Origin: CAIYOL01 sp964494805
GTDB taxonomy: Bacteria; Planctomycetota; Phycisphaerae; Sedimentisphaerales; Anaerobacaceae
NCBI GenBank assembly: GCA_964494805.1
Contig: CAZBST010000008.1
Coordinates: 1-64,000 of the forward strand
Reading direction: 5' to 3'
Length of the DNA stretch: 64,000 nucleotides
In this document: positions 1-8,200 of the stretch, piece by piece
Layout of the letters: every line of letters begins with the position of its first letter
Numbering within the stretch: the first letter of the stretch is position 1
Program-made: the position numbers and the translations under genes
The notes under the pieces: generated by a model
Seen by the model: the letters and a program-made list of their open reading frames with translations, nothing else
The model's database searches: none
What the model was told of the DNA's origin: nothing

Positions 1-1590
1 ATTTGGGAGGAGATGACAAAGGCCTACCATTTTAACGCCCGGCGGGTCTGGATAGCCAACGTCGGGGACATCAAACCCTGCGAATACGGAATGAGCTTCT
101 TTCTCGACCTCGCATGGGATATTAACACAGTAAATCACAGCAATGTATCATCACATCTTTCTGAATGGCTGGCATCCATTTTTGGCCAAGAATATTCAGA
201 GCAGCTGACAGCCATTATGAAAGAATTTTATGCCTTGGCCTACGAGAGAAAACCGGAATTTATGGGTTTCGGCGAACAATTCAGCTTCAGCAATATGTCG
301 GAGTTATGGGAGGACACCGAATATAGCTTCGTCGATTATAGAGAAGCTGAAAGACGACTCCAGCGATGCCAGGAAATCAGTGATAAGGCAGTCGAACTCT
401 ACGAAAAAATACCGGACAATTTAAAACCTGCCTATTTCCAATTGGTTTATTATCCTGTCGTAGCCGCCAATTATATGAATCGCAAAATATTACTGGCCCA
501 AAAGAACAGATGGTACGCACAGCAGGAAAGAAACAGCACCAATGATATCGCGCTGGAAGTGAAAAATTATTATGGCAAAATCCGGGACATCACCGAACAA
601 TACAACCAATTACTGGATGGAAAATGGAAGTATATGATGTCCTGGGAGCAGAATAAGTACGCTGTTTACTACCGTATGCCCCCTCTCGAAACCATTGAGG
701 CGCCGCAAGAAGCTCGTATGGGTCTTTTTGTGGAAGGCAGCAAGCCAGGCAAAGGCTTTAATGTTGCCTATACATTGCCCTGTTTCAATTCCATTTATGA
801 CCAGAAATATTTTATCGAAATTTTTAATAAAGGCAAAACACCCTTCGAGTGGAAAGCCGCTCCGGCTCAGGAATGGATTAAGCTGAGCAAGTACGAAGGA
901 ACAATTGATACCGAAGAGCGCATCTTTGTAAACATTGATTGGACGCTGGCCCCGAAGCAAGAAGAGTTCAAAGGTGCGATTGAAATCCAGGGCGCAGGCG
1001 GCAAAGAAACAGTCTATGTAAATTGTTTTAATCCCACCGCGCCTGGTAAAAATGAATTAAAAGGTATGTTTGTTGAGAACGATGGAGTTATTTCCATTTC
1101 CGCCGAAAATTATAGTCGGAAAATCGAGGAACCCTTTATGTCCTGGGAAACCGTCGATGGTCTCGGCCTGACCGGAAAATCCGTTACAATACTGCCGGTA
1201 ACCGCCGGCCGGATAAATCCATGGTTCGACACCTCTGCGCATCTCGAATATGATATTTATACGTATAACTCCGGCGTGGTCGAGGTCCATTCCTTTGTTC
1301 TGCCTGTCTCTGCAATCAATAATTTCAGAGCTGCGCATTATGGCATTTCCATCGATAATGAGCCTCGCCAGATTGTAGATATCAGCGCCCCGGAGTACAG
1401 TACCAAATGGATGGACAACGTCCGGCGGAACGCCTCAAAAAATATCACACGCCACTACATAAATAAGCCCGGAAAACACACCCTCAAAATCTGGATGGTA
1501 GATACCGGTTTGGCGATTGATAAAATCATAATCGACCTGGGAGGACTCAAATTGTCTTACCTCGGCCCGGAGGAAACACGCGTTCAATAA
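1..1590 (+). CDS. GH115 xylan alpha-1,2-glucuronidase, 5'-truncated
   Basis: This is the C-terminal two-thirds or so of a glycoside hydrolase family 115 enzyme, which removes (4-O-methyl-)glucuronic acid from xylan. The reading frame is open from base 1 (I-W-E-E before the Met at 13), so the gene begins outside the window and the Met at 13 is internal. Family-typical stretches are VWIANVGDIKP with SFFLDLAWD near the start, YDQKYFIEIFNKG in the middle, and a C-terminal beta domain ending HTLKIWMVDTGLAIDK and LSYLGPEE, which is how GH115 C-terminal domains end. The next gene (GH9) starts 32 bases downstream and a glucuronoyl esterase follows, so the three probably form one glucuronoxylan operon. 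Confidence 0.9.
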   Translation: MWEEMTKAYHFNARRVWIANVGDIKPCEYGMSFFLDLAWDINTVNHSNVSSHLSEWLASIFGQEYSEQLTAIMKEFYALAYERKPEFMGFGEQFSFSNMSELWEDTEYSFVDYREAERRLQRCQEISDKAVELYEKIPDNLKPAYFQLVYYPVVAANYMNRKILLAQKNRWYAQQERNSTNDIALEVKNYYGKIRDITEQYNQLLDGKWKYMMSWEQNKYAVYYRMPPLETIEAPQEARMGLFVEGSKPGKGFNVAYTLPCFNSIYDQKYFIEIFNKGKTPFEWKAAPAQEWIKLSKYEGTIDTEERIFVNIDWTLAPKQEEFKGAIEIQGAGGKETVYVNCFNPTAPGKNELKGMFVENDGVISISAENYSRKIEEPFMSWETVDGLGLTGKSVTILPVTAGRINPWFDTSAHLEYDIYTYNSGVVEVHSFVLPVSAINNFRAAHYGISIDNEPRQIVDISAPEYSTKWMDNVRRNASKNITRHYINKPGKHTLKIWMVDTGLAIDKIIIDLGGLKLSYLGPEETRVQ

Positions 1591-1622
1591 CAAGTGGTTT
1601 TTAATCTGTTTCAGGAAAAACT

Positions 1623-4142
1623 ATGAATAATCTCACATCTTCTTTGAAAAGCATATTGGCAGTAACGCTATGTTTAAGCGTAATAATTATTTTTGTCTCT
1701 TCGGGCTGCAGCCGGACCTATCATACCTCAGATGCCCTAAAACTGAATGACCTCGATTACTTTCAGACCCGCGGGTTTAATGTGATGGTCTTCAGTAATT
1801 GGTATGACGTTAACTTTTTTGATGATTCCAAATTAAGCGGGGTTGAAATTATCCATCACGAGGTCAGAACCGCAACAAATGGCGACATCCGGCTCAACCC
1901 GACCCCCGAACAATGGGACCCCATTCCTGAATTCGTAGAACGCAAAGTAGATAAGCAAAATAATAGTATCGAAGCATTTTTAACCTATCCCGATTACGAC
2001 TTTGACTACACAATAAAAGCCGAGGCGCACAATAGAGGGATACTTCTAAGTGTCACTCTTGAAAAGCCGCTTCCGCCAGCTCTCATCGGCCGTGCCGGTT
2101 TCAACCTCGAATTCTTGCCGGCTGCTTATTTTGAAAAAACATACTTGATGGATAGCACCAGCGGTCTCTTCCCGCTCTACCCAGGCGGCCCGATGGCGGT
2201 TGACAAATCGGGTACCACAGAGCCAAAACCGATTGCGACAGGTAAAACCCTTGTCCTCGCCCCAGAAGACCCCGCCAGACATATTATTATCAAAGCCAAA
2301 GATTGTGACCTTTTATTGTTTGATGGCCGCAACAAAGCCCAAAACGGCTGGTTCGTTGTCCGTTCTCTTTTACCGCAGGGCAAATCCGGTAAAGTTATCG
2401 AATGGTTCCTTACTGCCAACACCACTCCCGATTGGACCCGTCCGCCGGTAATTGCTCACTCACAGGTTGGATATCATCCTAATCAAAATAAAGTCGCTGT
2501 CATCGAACTCGACAAAAACGATACTCCCCTACCTTCAGCACGCTTGCTGAAAATCACAGACGAAGGCAAATTCATTGAAAAATATAAAGGCTTGACAAAA
2601 AATTGGGGCAAATTCCTCAGGTATAATTATTCCACTTTTGATTTTACGCCGGTAAAGGAAACCGGCTTATATGCAATCGAATATGGCGACGTCCGCACAA
2701 AACCGTTCAGGATTGCACCGGATATTTATGAAAACGCCTGGTACCCGACCCTCGATGTGTATCTCCCTGTCCAGATGGACCATATGTTTGTAAATGAGGC
2801 CTATCGCGTCTGGCACGGTGCTGCACATCTTGATGATGCTCTACAGGCCCCGGTAAATCACAAGCATTTTGATTTATACGCCCAAGGCCCAACGACAGAT
2901 ACTCCTTTTAAGCCCGGAGAGCATATCCCCGGCCTCAACATCGGCGGCTGGTTCGATGCTGGCGATTTCGATATTCGAACTCCGTCGCATTATCACGTCG
3001 TATCAAATCTGGTTCACACCTGGGAGACCTTCCGTCCGGAAAGAGATGAAACGACCATCGACCAAAAAACCCGTTTTGTTGATACCCACCACCCCGATGG
3101 CATCCCCGACCTCCTCCAGCAAATCGAGCATGGCACATTGGCCCTCATCGCCCAGCACCGGGCCGTTGGCCACGCCATCAATGGTATTATCGTTCCCCAC
3201 CTCTCACAATACACCCATCTTGGTGACGGGGTAACAATGACCGACAATCTCATTTACAATCCCGAATTGCAGCCCCACGAATCCAATGGTTTCACCAGCG
3301 GCACTCCCGATGACAGATGGGCATTCACCAGCAAATCAACTCCATTGAATTACGGTTCCGCCGCCGCACTGGCCGCCGCAAGCCGCGCCCTGCGCGGATA
3401 CAACGACGCCCTTGCCGATGAGTGTTTGGCTACTGCCAAAAAAGTATGGGACGAGGAACACTCTCACGAACCGAATCTATTCAGCTTCGGTAACACCACC
3501 GGCGGCCGATTAGAAGCTGAGGAGCTTTCTGCCGCAGTCGAGCTTCTGATTTGCACAAAAGATGCTAAATATGCAGAAAGAGTAAACCAGCTTATCCCAG
3601 ATATTGATGAACGATTTAGTTTCAAAGCTCCCCCAGCCATCCGCGCAATACCATATATGGACAAATCTTACTCGAAGAAAATAGAGTCGCTCGTCAGGAA
3701 TTATAAAAACCAGCTCGACAAATTTTACAAACAGAATCCTTTCAGCGTTCCCATTTCAACTCGCGGCTGGGCCGGCTCCGGCTGGGTCATTTATTTCGGA
3801 ATTAACAACTATCTGATGCACAAAGCCTTCCCTGAAATCATCGGTCCCGAATACACTTTTAGGACATTGGACTACATTTACGGCTGCCATCCCGGCTCAG
3901 ACATCTCATTTGTCTCGGCCGTCGGAACACATTCTAAAAAAATCGCCTACGGTAACAATCGCGCTGACTTCTCATTTATCGCCGGCGGAATCGTCCCCGG
4001 CACTCTTATCATTAAACCCGATTTCCCTGAAAATAAAGAGGACTGGCCCTTCATATGGGCTGAGAACGAATACACCATCGGCAACGCCGCCGCCTATATC
4101 TTTCTCGTCAACGCTGCCAACGATTTATTAAATGTAAAATGA
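1623..4142 (+). CDS. GH9 family glycoside hydrolase, lipoprotein
   Basis: An 839-residue secreted glycoside hydrolase of family 9 (cellulase/endoglucanase family). Residues 1-30 form a signal peptide ending in a lipobox-like VSSGCS, so it is probably lipid-anchored. An uncharacterised N-terminal beta domain (about 40-260) is followed by a CelD_N-like Ig domain opening with AHSQVGYHP near residue 278. The (alpha/alpha)6 catalytic domain carries GGWFDAGDFD near 440, with the nucleophile/base Asp pair, and NEYTIGNAA near 815 with the likely acid Glu. Substrate is not certain: the family is mostly beta-1,4-glucan-active, but the gene sits between two glucuronoxylan side-chain enzymes. It ends 4 bases before the CE15 start, which supports co-transcription. 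Confidence 0.88.
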   Translation: MNNLTSSLKSILAVTLCLSVIIIFVSSGCSRTYHTSDALKLNDLDYFQTRGFNVMVFSNWYDVNFFDDSKLSGVEIIHHEVRTATNGDIRLNPTPEQWDPIPEFVERKVDKQNNSIEAFLTYPDYDFDYTIKAEAHNRGILLSVTLEKPLPPALIGRAGFNLEFLPAAYFEKTYLMDSTSGLFPLYPGGPMAVDKSGTTEPKPIATGKTLVLAPEDPARHIIIKAKDCDLLLFDGRNKAQNGWFVVRSLLPQGKSGKVIEWFLTANTTPDWTRPPVIAHSQVGYHPNQNKVAVIELDKNDTPLPSARLLKITDEGKFIEKYKGLTKNWGKFLRYNYSTFDFTPVKETGLYAIEYGDVRTKPFRIAPDIYENAWYPTLDVYLPVQMDHMFVNEAYRVWHGAAHLDDALQAPVNHKHFDLYAQGPTTDTPFKPGEHIPGLNIGGWFDAGDFDIRTPSHYHVVSNLVHTWETFRPERDETTIDQKTRFVDTHHPDGIPDLLQQIEHGTLALIAQHRAVGHAINGIIVPHLSQYTHLGDGVTMTDNLIYNPELQPHESNGFTSGTPDDRWAFTSKSTPLNYGSAAALAAASRALRGYNDALADECLATAKKVWDEEHSHEPNLFSFGNTTGGRLEAEELSAAVELLICTKDAKYAERVNQLIPDIDERFSFKAPPAIRAIPYMDKSYSKKIESLVRNYKNQLDKFYKQNPFSVPISTRGWAGSGWVIYFGINNYLMHKAFPEIIGPEYTFRTLDYIYGCHPGSDISFVSAVGTHSKKIAYGNNRADFSFIAGGIVPGTLIIKPDFPENKEDWPFIWAENEYTIGNAAAYIFLVNAANDLLNVK

Positions 4143-4146
4143 CATT

Positions 4147-5499
4147 ATGAAAAACTTACCATTCTACATTCTGTGTTCTATGTTCTGTGTTCTATCTTCA
4201 GCCCCTGCTGCCCAGCCGCCTCAATCTCCGCCGGTGAAGCTGACCGCCGAGCAGGACCATCGAAGGATGATGAATCTTCTGAATATAAAGTCTCTAAGGC
4301 CGGGCAGAGATGGTATGAATCCTCAGTCTGCAAATTACGCCAATTACGACGAATCTAAGGCCAATCCCTATCCGCTCCTGCCGGATCCGCTGGTCTTGAA
4401 GAACGGCCAAAAGGTCACGACACCCCAGATTTGGTGGAACCGGCGCCGCCCGGAAATCGTAGAGGATTTCGACAGGGAAATCTACGGCCGGGTCCCCAAG
4501 GACACACCTAAGGTGAATTGGAAGGTGACCGGCATAACCAGGGCACGGAGCATAGGAGTGCCGACCATCACGAAGCATCTCGTAGGCCATGTTGACAATT
4601 CCTCATACCCGCTTATTACCGTTGACATCCAATTGACACTGACCACTCCTGCTGGCACCGCTGGTCCGGTGCCGGTGATAATGCAATTAAGCTTCGATAT
4701 GTCGAAATTTCGGGCAATCCCTCCCGGTTTCGACGATTGGAAACAGCAGGTTCTTGCCAAAGGCTGGGGGTATGCCATCTTAATTCCTACCAGTATTCAG
4801 GCTGACAGCGGCGATTTGTTAACACAGGGCATCATCGGACTATGCAACAAAGGACAGCCGCGCAAATTGGACGATTGGGGTGCGTTGCGCGCTTGGGCCT
4901 GGGGTGCCAGCCGCGCTCTGGATTATTTTGAGACTGACAAATCCGTAGACGCAAAGCGGGTTGGCCTCGAAGGCCTCTCGCGCTACGGCAAGGCAGCTCT
5001 CGTCGCTATGGCTTACGACCAGCGTTTCGCCATTGCCTTCGTCAGCTCCTCCGGCGAAGGTGGCGCAAAACTTCATCGCCGCAATTGGGGCGAGATAGTG
5101 GAAAATCTCGCCTCGACAGGTGAGTATCACTGGATGGCCGGTAACTTTCTTAAATACGCCGGCCCGCTTAACTGGGATGATTTGCCGGTGGATTCTCACG
5201 AACTGATTGCTTTATGTGCCCCGCGGCCTGTATTCATTAGCGCTGGAACGCTAAAAAATGGTGATGGATGGGTGGATGCCAAAGGTATGTTTATGGCCGC
5301 AGCCGCCGCTGGGCCGGTCTACAAGCTGCTGGGCAAAATGGATTTAGGCACTACTGAGTTCCCGCCGATTGGGACGCCGCTAATCGATGGTGACATCGCC
5401 TTTCGTCAGCATCATAACGGACACTCATCAGGTCCGAACTGGCCGACGTTTTTGACGTTCGCACAAAGATATCTAAAAGCACCGCCAGCCAAACTTTAA
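4147..5499 (+). CDS. CE15 glucuronoyl esterase, secreted
   Basis: A 450-residue secreted alpha/beta hydrolase of carbohydrate esterase family 15. Such enzymes cleave the ester between 4-O-methyl-glucuronic acid on xylan and lignin alcohols. A signal peptide covers about residues 1-22. The nucleophile elbow is GLSRYGK (Ser near 277), followed by the SSGEGG stretch and RRNWGE typical of bacterial CE15. The C-terminal QHHNGHSSGPNW near 422 contains the catalytic His. IYGRVP near 115 is another family feature. It follows the GH9 gene by 4 bases, and together with GH115 it would strip glucuronic-acid decorations from lignified xylan. Family assignment is firm; the exact ester substrate is inferred. 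Confidence 0.9.
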   Translation: MKNLPFYILCSMFCVLSSAPAAQPPQSPPVKLTAEQDHRRMMNLLNIKSLRPGRDGMNPQSANYANYDESKANPYPLLPDPLVLKNGQKVTTPQIWWNRRRPEIVEDFDREIYGRVPKDTPKVNWKVTGITRARSIGVPTITKHLVGHVDNSSYPLITVDIQLTLTTPAGTAGPVPVIMQLSFDMSKFRAIPPGFDDWKQQVLAKGWGYAILIPTSIQADSGDLLTQGIIGLCNKGQPRKLDDWGALRAWAWGASRALDYFETDKSVDAKRVGLEGLSRYGKAALVAMAYDQRFAIAFVSSSGEGGAKLHRRNWGEIVENLASTGEYHWMAGNFLKYAGPLNWDDLPVDSHELIALCAPRPVFISAGTLKNGDGWVDAKGMFMAAAAAGPVYKLLGKMDLGTTEFPPIGTPLIDGDIAFRQHHNGHSSGPNWPTFLTFAQRYLKAPPAKL

Positions 5500-5510
5500 A
5501 CAATCTGCCC

Positions 5511-6221
5511 TTATTTTACACACCCTACAGTCTGGGCCATCAGTATCTGTTCGGGCTTTACCTTAATCACTTCGCTGAATTTATTTTCGTCTATCATTCC
5601 CCTGATTACCGTCCCTAATCCTTCCGATGCGCAATACAGATGAACGTTCTGCGCGATGCACCCCAACTCAACGGCTATCCAGCGGTCTCGCTTTTGCTCC
5701 GGGATAGGCCTGCGCATATCCTGCCAGTTCTTTAAGTTAAGAACATAAACCAAATTCAGCGGTGCGATATAAACAAAGGGCTGCATCCCACACTCTTTTC
5801 GGAAGTCCCCTTTCGCAACCAGCGTAAGCTCGTGCTTTGCCACATCATAAAAATAGACGCCTTCCGGCAGTACTGCATAAATATCGACGGCATACTTGGC
5901 CATCGCCGCCGGTGACGTGCGTTTACCCTCATTAGGCCGGTTTATACCGTCTGCCGCCCAAAGCACCTCCGACAACTGCTGCAGTGTCAGCTTCTTGTCC
6001 GAGAGGTTCCGTTCCGTTTTCCTTTTACTCAGCGCCTCCATCATAGGAACGCCCTTTGTCAAATCCGGCTTACTTAGTTTGATTACCCCTTCCATTGCGA
6101 CGACCGGCTCCGTCTTCAGGGCGGTACCGACCGCTGTGTTGGCATCCTCTGAGAAGCTGGCCTTTGCCGATGCCAGCATCGCCAGTGCCGGCACAGTCTT
6201 CAAAAATGTCCTGCGGTTCAT
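5511..6221 (-). CDS. SagB-type nitroreductase-family protein with Tat-like leader
   Basis: A nitroreductase-family flavoprotein of about 236 residues. The protein opens MNRRTFLK, a twin-arginine type export signal, so it is probably exported already folded with its FMN. Family signs are LSKRKTERNLS, LSEVLWAADGINR, YFYDVAKHEL and the C-terminal ASEGLGTVIRG. The start is the ATG at 6221: the sequence GGAGGACAAA lies immediately upstream, and an in-frame TTG at 6233 overlaps that ribosome-binding site and is unlikely to be used. It lies 30 bases after the secreted protein gene at 6252-6884 and shares its strand, so the two probably form an operon convergent with the CE15 gene. The substrate is unknown. 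Confidence 0.8.
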   Translation of the reverse strand: MNRRTFLKTVPALAMLASAKASFSEDANTAVGTALKTEPVVAMEGVIKLSKPDLTKGVPMMEALSKRKTERNLSDKKLTLQQLSEVLWAADGINRPNEGKRTSPAAMAKYAVDIYAVLPEGVYFYDVAKHELTLVAKGDFRKECGMQPFVYIAPLNLVYVLNLKNWQDMRRPIPEQKRDRWIAVELGCIAQNVHLYCASEGLGTVIRGMIDENKFSEVIKVKPEQILMAQTVGCVK

Positions 6222-6251
6222 TTTGTCCTCCAATCTTTATTTTAAAATTTC

Positions 6252-6884
6252 TTATTGTGTCACGGCTTGGTAGCCAATGCCGTCATACCAAGTACGGCGA
6301 ATATGTGTTTTGTGTTCGGGGTCGTCATCGACAAACACTGTTATCGTCGTCCCCTTCACCTCGCCGAGGTATGCTTGCCACAATGTTCTATTGCCCTCGC
6401 TCAATAACGGCGCCGTCTCGAAGTCTTCCGCTTTGGCAGGAACTGCTGCTGGCGTGCCTATTGGTGCTCGCTCCCCCTCAACCGCTCTGGAATAAAAAAG
6501 CGGAAGCTGCGCATCCTTTCCCTTCAAATCCGCCCGGATGCACCAGTTACTATCGTCGCTCCAGAAGTAGACATACACCTTATAAGTCCCCTTAGGCAAA
6601 CCACTGACCGTTGTCATTAAGCGAGGACAATCTTCGGTGTTATCTGTCTCGCTGAACGTCCCGCCCGCCTCGTATATCGTTCCTGAATTTGCAAATCCTG
6701 TCCGCAGCCGCCATAGATAATCCGTCCCGCTGTTCTCATTCGTGGGCGCAAACACTATGCCCGTTGCCAATTTGGTGTTACCTGCCTCGCCGTGGTTCGC
6801 ATCTACATAAGTGATTTTTGCTGCCGACGCCGCCGCAACCATAGCAAGCACAAGATAACCGGAAATAATTACTTTCTTACCCAT
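6252..6884 (-). CDS. Secreted protein of unknown function
   Basis: About 210 residues with an N-terminal signal peptide (MGKKVIISGYLVLAMVAAASA) and no family I can name. The mature part is rich in Thr, Gly and aromatic residues and looks like a beta-sandwich: ITYVDANHGEAGNT at the start, then GLPKGTYKVYVYFWSD and TTITVFVDDDP. This resembles carbohydrate-binding or bacterial surface beta domains but that is only a style match. The ATG at 6884 is preceded by AAGGGGAAG; the in-frame TTG at 6899 overlaps this ribosome-binding site and was rejected. It is upstream of, and probably co-transcribed with, the exported nitroreductase. Confidence 0.7.
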   Translation of the reverse strand: MGKKVIISGYLVLAMVAAASAAKITYVDANHGEAGNTKLATGIVFAPTNENSGTDYLWRLRTGFANSGTIYEAGGTFSETDNTEDCPRLMTTVSGLPKGTYKVYVYFWSDDSNWCIRADLKGKDAQLPLFYSRAVEGERAPIGTPAAVPAKAEDFETAPLLSEGNRTLWQAYLGEVKGTTITVFVDDDPEHKTHIRRTWYDGIGYQAVTQ

Positions 6885-7163
6885 TTCTTCCCCTTTCAAA
6901 ATATGGCTGACAAACCTTATAGCATGTTAAAAATCCTGCACAATTTAGCCCCTTTTGTCAACTAAATTCCGCCAATTCCAAATAGTTAGGATTACCCACC
7001 GCCTTTTCCTTTGTAGATATTGCAAAAAAAAGCTTGTGTATTCACCGTCAGACAGGATAATTGTCAATTGCAACCAAAGCGGTAAATTTATATCGTACGT
7101 ATTAGGATATGTTCACTGTAGGGAAAATCTGTTAATTATTGGATTTGCGAAAGGAGAAAAAAA

Positions 7164-8081
7164 ATGAAAGCGAGAACCCTGAATATTATATCTATTGTCC
7201 TTCTCTTGACCTCTTCGCCTCTGAGTGCGGTGGAGAATATCAGGAAGGTTGCCACTTGGAATATGAAGTGGCTGGGAACCAACTCTGGCAATCAATTGGA
7301 CGCCGTCGAAAATGTCCCGGAGTATGCCGATTATATTACTGAGACGCAGGCCACCCTCTTTGCCTTGCAGGAAATAGGAGCAACTCACTCTGTGGCCGGC
7401 CAGCCCAGATGTTATTACCTCGACCTCATCGTCGATGAACTCAATAAGAACATTACCGACGAAGGAAAAAAATGGAAATATATTCTTGATGGACGCAACG
7501 CCAATCAGCGCCTCGCCTTTCTTTACAAACAGGACCTGTGGTCAGTTTCTGATACTTGTTCAATTACCCCCGGTAATTCATTCTATCATATTCGTCGCCC
7601 GTTTAAGGCCACCGTCAAGGCTGAGGGGACAAATGCCGATCTCAAATTCAACTATATAAACATTCATTTGAAAGCTTTTCCGGATGCCGAAGCGAGGCAG
7701 CAGCGGCAGCTTAACATCGAACAGTTAGCGAACTGGCTGGAAACGAGTACGCTTGATGATGACGTGCTCATAGCGGGAGACACTAATATTTATTACGGCG
7801 AATCAGGAATAGACCAGCCTCTCAAGGATATCAATTATAAATGCCTGTATGACGCCGAAAGAACAACCATTCATGATGGCCAGCTCAGCCAGCGATTTGA
7901 CAGGTTTTTTTGCTCACCGGATTTGAAAAAGGAGATTGATTCCGCCAAAACCAAAGTTCCCAAAAATAAAGACATCGATGTCATTAAAGAAAATGATACG
8001 GAAAAAATCTGTCAGTTCGATGAGAACATTTCTGACCATTTCGCTGTTGTTCTGAACATAGATGTCTCGCAGGAACGCTAA
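7164..8081 (+). CDS. Secreted endonuclease/exonuclease/phosphatase (EEP) family protein
   Basis: A 305-residue EEP-fold hydrolase with a cleavable signal peptide (about residues 1-22). The metal and phosphate-handling motifs are in order: ATWNMKWLG (Asn), FALQEIG (Glu), INIHLKA, AGDTNIYYG (Asp and Asn) and ISDHFAVV near the C-terminus (catalytic Asp-His). This family includes secreted nucleases and lipid phosphodiesterases; export suggests scavenging of extracellular DNA, RNA or phosphoesters. The ATG has a strong AAAGGAG ribosome-binding site. A hairpin terminator follows at 8104-8145. The exact substrate cannot be read from the sequence. Confidence 0.85.
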   Translation: MKARTLNIISIVLLLTSSPLSAVENIRKVATWNMKWLGTNSGNQLDAVENVPEYADYITETQATLFALQEIGATHSVAGQPRCYYLDLIVDELNKNITDEGKKWKYILDGRNANQRLAFLYKQDLWSVSDTCSITPGNSFYHIRRPFKATVKAEGTNADLKFNYINIHLKAFPDAEARQQRQLNIEQLANWLETSTLDDDVLIAGDTNIYYGESGIDQPLKDINYKCLYDAERTTIHDGQLSQRFDRFFCSPDLKKEIDSAKTKVPKNKDIDVIKENDTEKICQFDENISDHFAVVLNIDVSQER

Positions 8082-8103
8082 GATAGTCCTGTCGCCAAAA
8101 TCA

Positions 8104-8145
8104 AAAAGCTGGGAGCTTAAAACCACTCCCAGCTTTTTCTTTTTG
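8104..8145. terminator. Bidirectional intrinsic terminator between convergent genes
   Basis: GCTGGGAG and CTCCCAGC form an 8-bp stem with a 10-base loop, flanked by an A-run on the left and a T-run on the right. It can therefore end the EEP transcript on the plus strand and the C25 peptidase transcript arriving on the minus strand. Confidence 0.85.
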
Positions 8146-8200
8146 CACTTACCGCAAGTACCTACATAAAACGCCGGTATTCTCTATGCCCTTTGGCTTG

